Shown one piece after another: positions 4,791-6,263 of a stretch of 6,263 bases of DNA; the first letter of the stretch is position 1; every line of letters begins with the position of its first letter. The notes under the pieces were generated by a model, which was not told the origin of the DNA, ran no database searches, and was given only the letters and a program-made list of their open reading frames with translations. The translations under genes and the position numbers were made by a program. The DNA comes from Fidelibacterota bacterium REDSEA-S14_B6 (lineage in GTDB: Bacteria > Fidelibacterota > Marinisomatia > Marinisomatales > S15-B10), in NCBI GenBank assembly GCA_001626655.1, contig LUOC01000090.1:1-6263 (forward strand), given 5' to 3'.

Positions 4791-6263
4791 ATGAAAACGA
4801 TAAGAGAGATAGTGACCGACAGAATTCTCGTCCTCGACGGCGCCATGGGGACCATGCTCCAGTCCTACAAACTGGAGGAGGCCGATTTCCGAGGGGGCCA
4901 GTTCAAGGATCACCCCTCCGATCTAAAGGGGAATAATGATATTCTCAGTCTGACGCGCCCAGACGTGGTGGAGGCGATTCACACGGCCTACCTTAAGGCC
5001 GGTGCCGATCTCATCGAGACAAATACCTTCAATGCCAACGCAGTCAGTCAGTCCGATTATGGGACGGGAGCTTTCGTTTACGAGATCAACCGCCGATCGG
5101 CAGAGATTGCCAAAAAGGCGGCAGAGAAGTTCACCGACAGGCCGCGATCTGTCTGCGGCGCCCTCGGCCCCACCAACCGGACGGCTTCTCTCTCGCCGGA
5201 CGTGAACGATCCCGGTTTCAGAAATGTCACCTTCGATGAACTCGTGGCCGCCTACGGAGAACAGGCTCAGGGCCTCATGGACGGCGGCGCAGATATCCTG
5301 TTAGTAGAGACCGTCTTTGATACACTCAACTGCAAGGCGGCGCTGTTTGCCATCAGGACGTTGTTGGAGGAGAGAGACGAAGACGTCCCCGTGATGGTGT
5401 CTGGAACCATCACCGATGCGAGCGGAAGGACGCTTTCGGGGCAAACGGTGGAGGCGTTCTGGCACTCGGTTCGGCACGCTGATCTGTATGCTGTCGGTCT
5501 CAACTGCGCCCTCGGGGCTGAGCAGATCAGGCCTTTCCTCGACGCCCTCTCCACTGTGGCGGACACCTTTGTCTCAGTCTATCCCAATGCCGGCCTCCCT
5601 AACGAATTCGGGGAGTATGACGAAACGCCGGAGCAAATGGCCGAAATCGTCGGTGAGTTTGCCGACAGCGGACTTGTCAACATCATCGGCGGATGCTGCG
5701 GAACAACGCCGGAGCACATCACCGCTCTGGCCGAAAGGGTGAAGAGTGTTGCCCCGAGAGAGGTGCCTGCTGTTGACCCTTTGACTCGGCTCAGCGGTCT
5801 TGAGCCTCTCACCATCCGGCCGGACTCCAACTTTATCAACGTGGGCGAGCGGACCAACGTAACGGGCTCGGCAAAGTTCAAAAGGCTCATTTCCGAGGAC
5901 AGCTACGAAGAGGCCCTTTCGGTGGCGCGGCACCAGATTGAAGGCGGCGCACAGGTGATCGACGTCAACATGGACGAGGGGCTCCTCGATTCGGAGGCGG
6001 CCATGGAGAAGTTCCTCCGGCTCATCGCCTCGGAGCCGGACATCTCCCGCGTCCCCATCATGGTCGATTCGTCAAAGTGGTCGGTGATTGAGACGGGGCT
6101 TAAGAACATTCAGGGGAAGGGGATTGTCAATTCCATCTCTCTCAAGGAGGGGGAGGAGCCGTTCCTGGAGCAGGCGTCCCTTATCCGAAGGTACGGGGCC
6201 GCCGTGGTGGTGATGGCGTTTGACGAAGAGGGGCAGGCCGACACCACGGAGAGGAAGGTGGAA
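4791..6263 (+). CDS. metH: Cobalamin-dependent methionine synthase, N-terminal part (runs off right edge)
   Basis: The frame is open from ATG 4791 to the end, 491 codons of an expected ~1200. MetH transfers the methyl group of 5-methyltetrahydrofolate through methylcobalamin to homocysteine, making methionine. Seen: the homocysteine-binding barrel, with LDGAMGTM (15-22) and zinc ligands C239 (GLNCALG), C302 and C303 (GGCCGTT), spaced as in E. coli MetH C247/C310/C311; then the pterin-binding domain from about residue 348, with NVGERTNVTGS (350-360) and DVNMDEG (391-397). The cap, cobalamin-binding (DxHxxG) and SAM-dependent reactivation domains lie beyond the window. The start is uncertain: ATG 4791 has no clear Shine-Dalgarno apart from GGGG at 4777-4780, which lies in the terminator stem. 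GTG 4812, preceded by AGAGAG, would also leave the barrel intact. Expression is probably controlled by the SAM-II-like riboswitch upstream. Confidence 0.96.
   Translation, partial: MKTIREIVTDRILVLDGAMGTMLQSYKLEEADFRGGQFKDHPSDLKGNNDILSLTRPDVVEAIHTAYLKAGADLIETNTFNANAVSQSDYGTGAFVYEINRRSAEIAKKAAEKFTDRPRSVCGALGPTNRTASLSPDVNDPGFRNVTFDELVAAYGEQAQGLMDGGADILLVETVFDTLNCKAALFAIRTLLEERDEDVPVMVSGTITDASGRTLSGQTVEAFWHSVRHADLYAVGLNCALGAEQIRPFLDALSTVADTFVSVYPNAGLPNEFGEYDETPEQMAEIVGEFADSGLVNIIGGCCGTTPEHITALAERVKSVAPREVPAVDPLTRLSGLEPLTIRPDSNFINVGERTNVTGSAKFKRLISEDSYEEALSVARHQIEGGAQVIDVNMDEGLLDSEAAMEKFLRLIASEPDISRVPIMVDSSKWSVIETGLKNIQGKGIVNSISLKEGEEPFLEQASLIRRYGAAVVVMAFDEEGQADTTERKVE

Noticed and set aside
4571..4913. 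Minus-strand open frames opposite the metH leader and start.
   Set aside because: They overlap the riboswitch and the certain metH frame and have low-complexity, non-homologous-looking translations: shadows.

Overview
The window is bacterial chromosomal DNA from a Gram-negative-style organism of moderate GC content. It holds six protein genes and one long regulatory intergenic region. L27 starts directly at MAHKK, without the cleaved N-terminal extension typical of Firmicutes. The RNase E/G has a charged insertion in its S1 domain. The metH leader carries what reads as a SAM-II riboswitch, a class known mainly from Alphaproteobacteria and Bacteroidetes. Together these point to a non-Firmicute lineage, perhaps in the Bacteroidetes/Chlorobi/Marinimicrobia-like assemblage, but the sequence alone does not fix the phylum.

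Layout. Positions 1-4326 are all read leftwards (minus strand). In transcription order they are: ribonuclease E/G (rng, 4326-2770); ribosomal proteins L21 and L27 (rplU 2710-2342, rpmA 2339-2088); an LDH-like malate dehydrogenase (mdh, 2060-1125); then, after a 134-nt gap with its own ECF-type promoter, an ECF sigma factor (990-430) overlapping by 8 nt a membrane-anchored putative anti-sigma factor (437 to the left edge, partial). rng-rplU-rpmA-mdh looks like an RNA-processing/translation cluster with mdh as the last gene. The sigma/anti-sigma pair is a separate autoregulated unit.

Positions 4327-4790 form a 464-bp divergent intergenic region. Its left half is the rng leader, with a nested stem near the rng start and a perfect palindrome. 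Its right half is the metH leader: a long-range helix (4637-4704) directly followed by a SAM-II-like pseudoknot aptamer (4705-4756), an antiterminator (4743-4776) and an intrinsic terminator (4760-4787) that ends three bases before the first metH ATG.

Positions 4791-6263 encode the first 491 residues of cobalamin-dependent methionine synthase (metH, plus strand): the zinc/homocysteine domain and the beginning of the pterin domain. MetH makes methionine, the precursor of SAM, so a SAM-sensing OFF switch in its leader makes a coherent feedback loop. This riboswitch, with its explicit terminator/antiterminator, is the most interesting element here.
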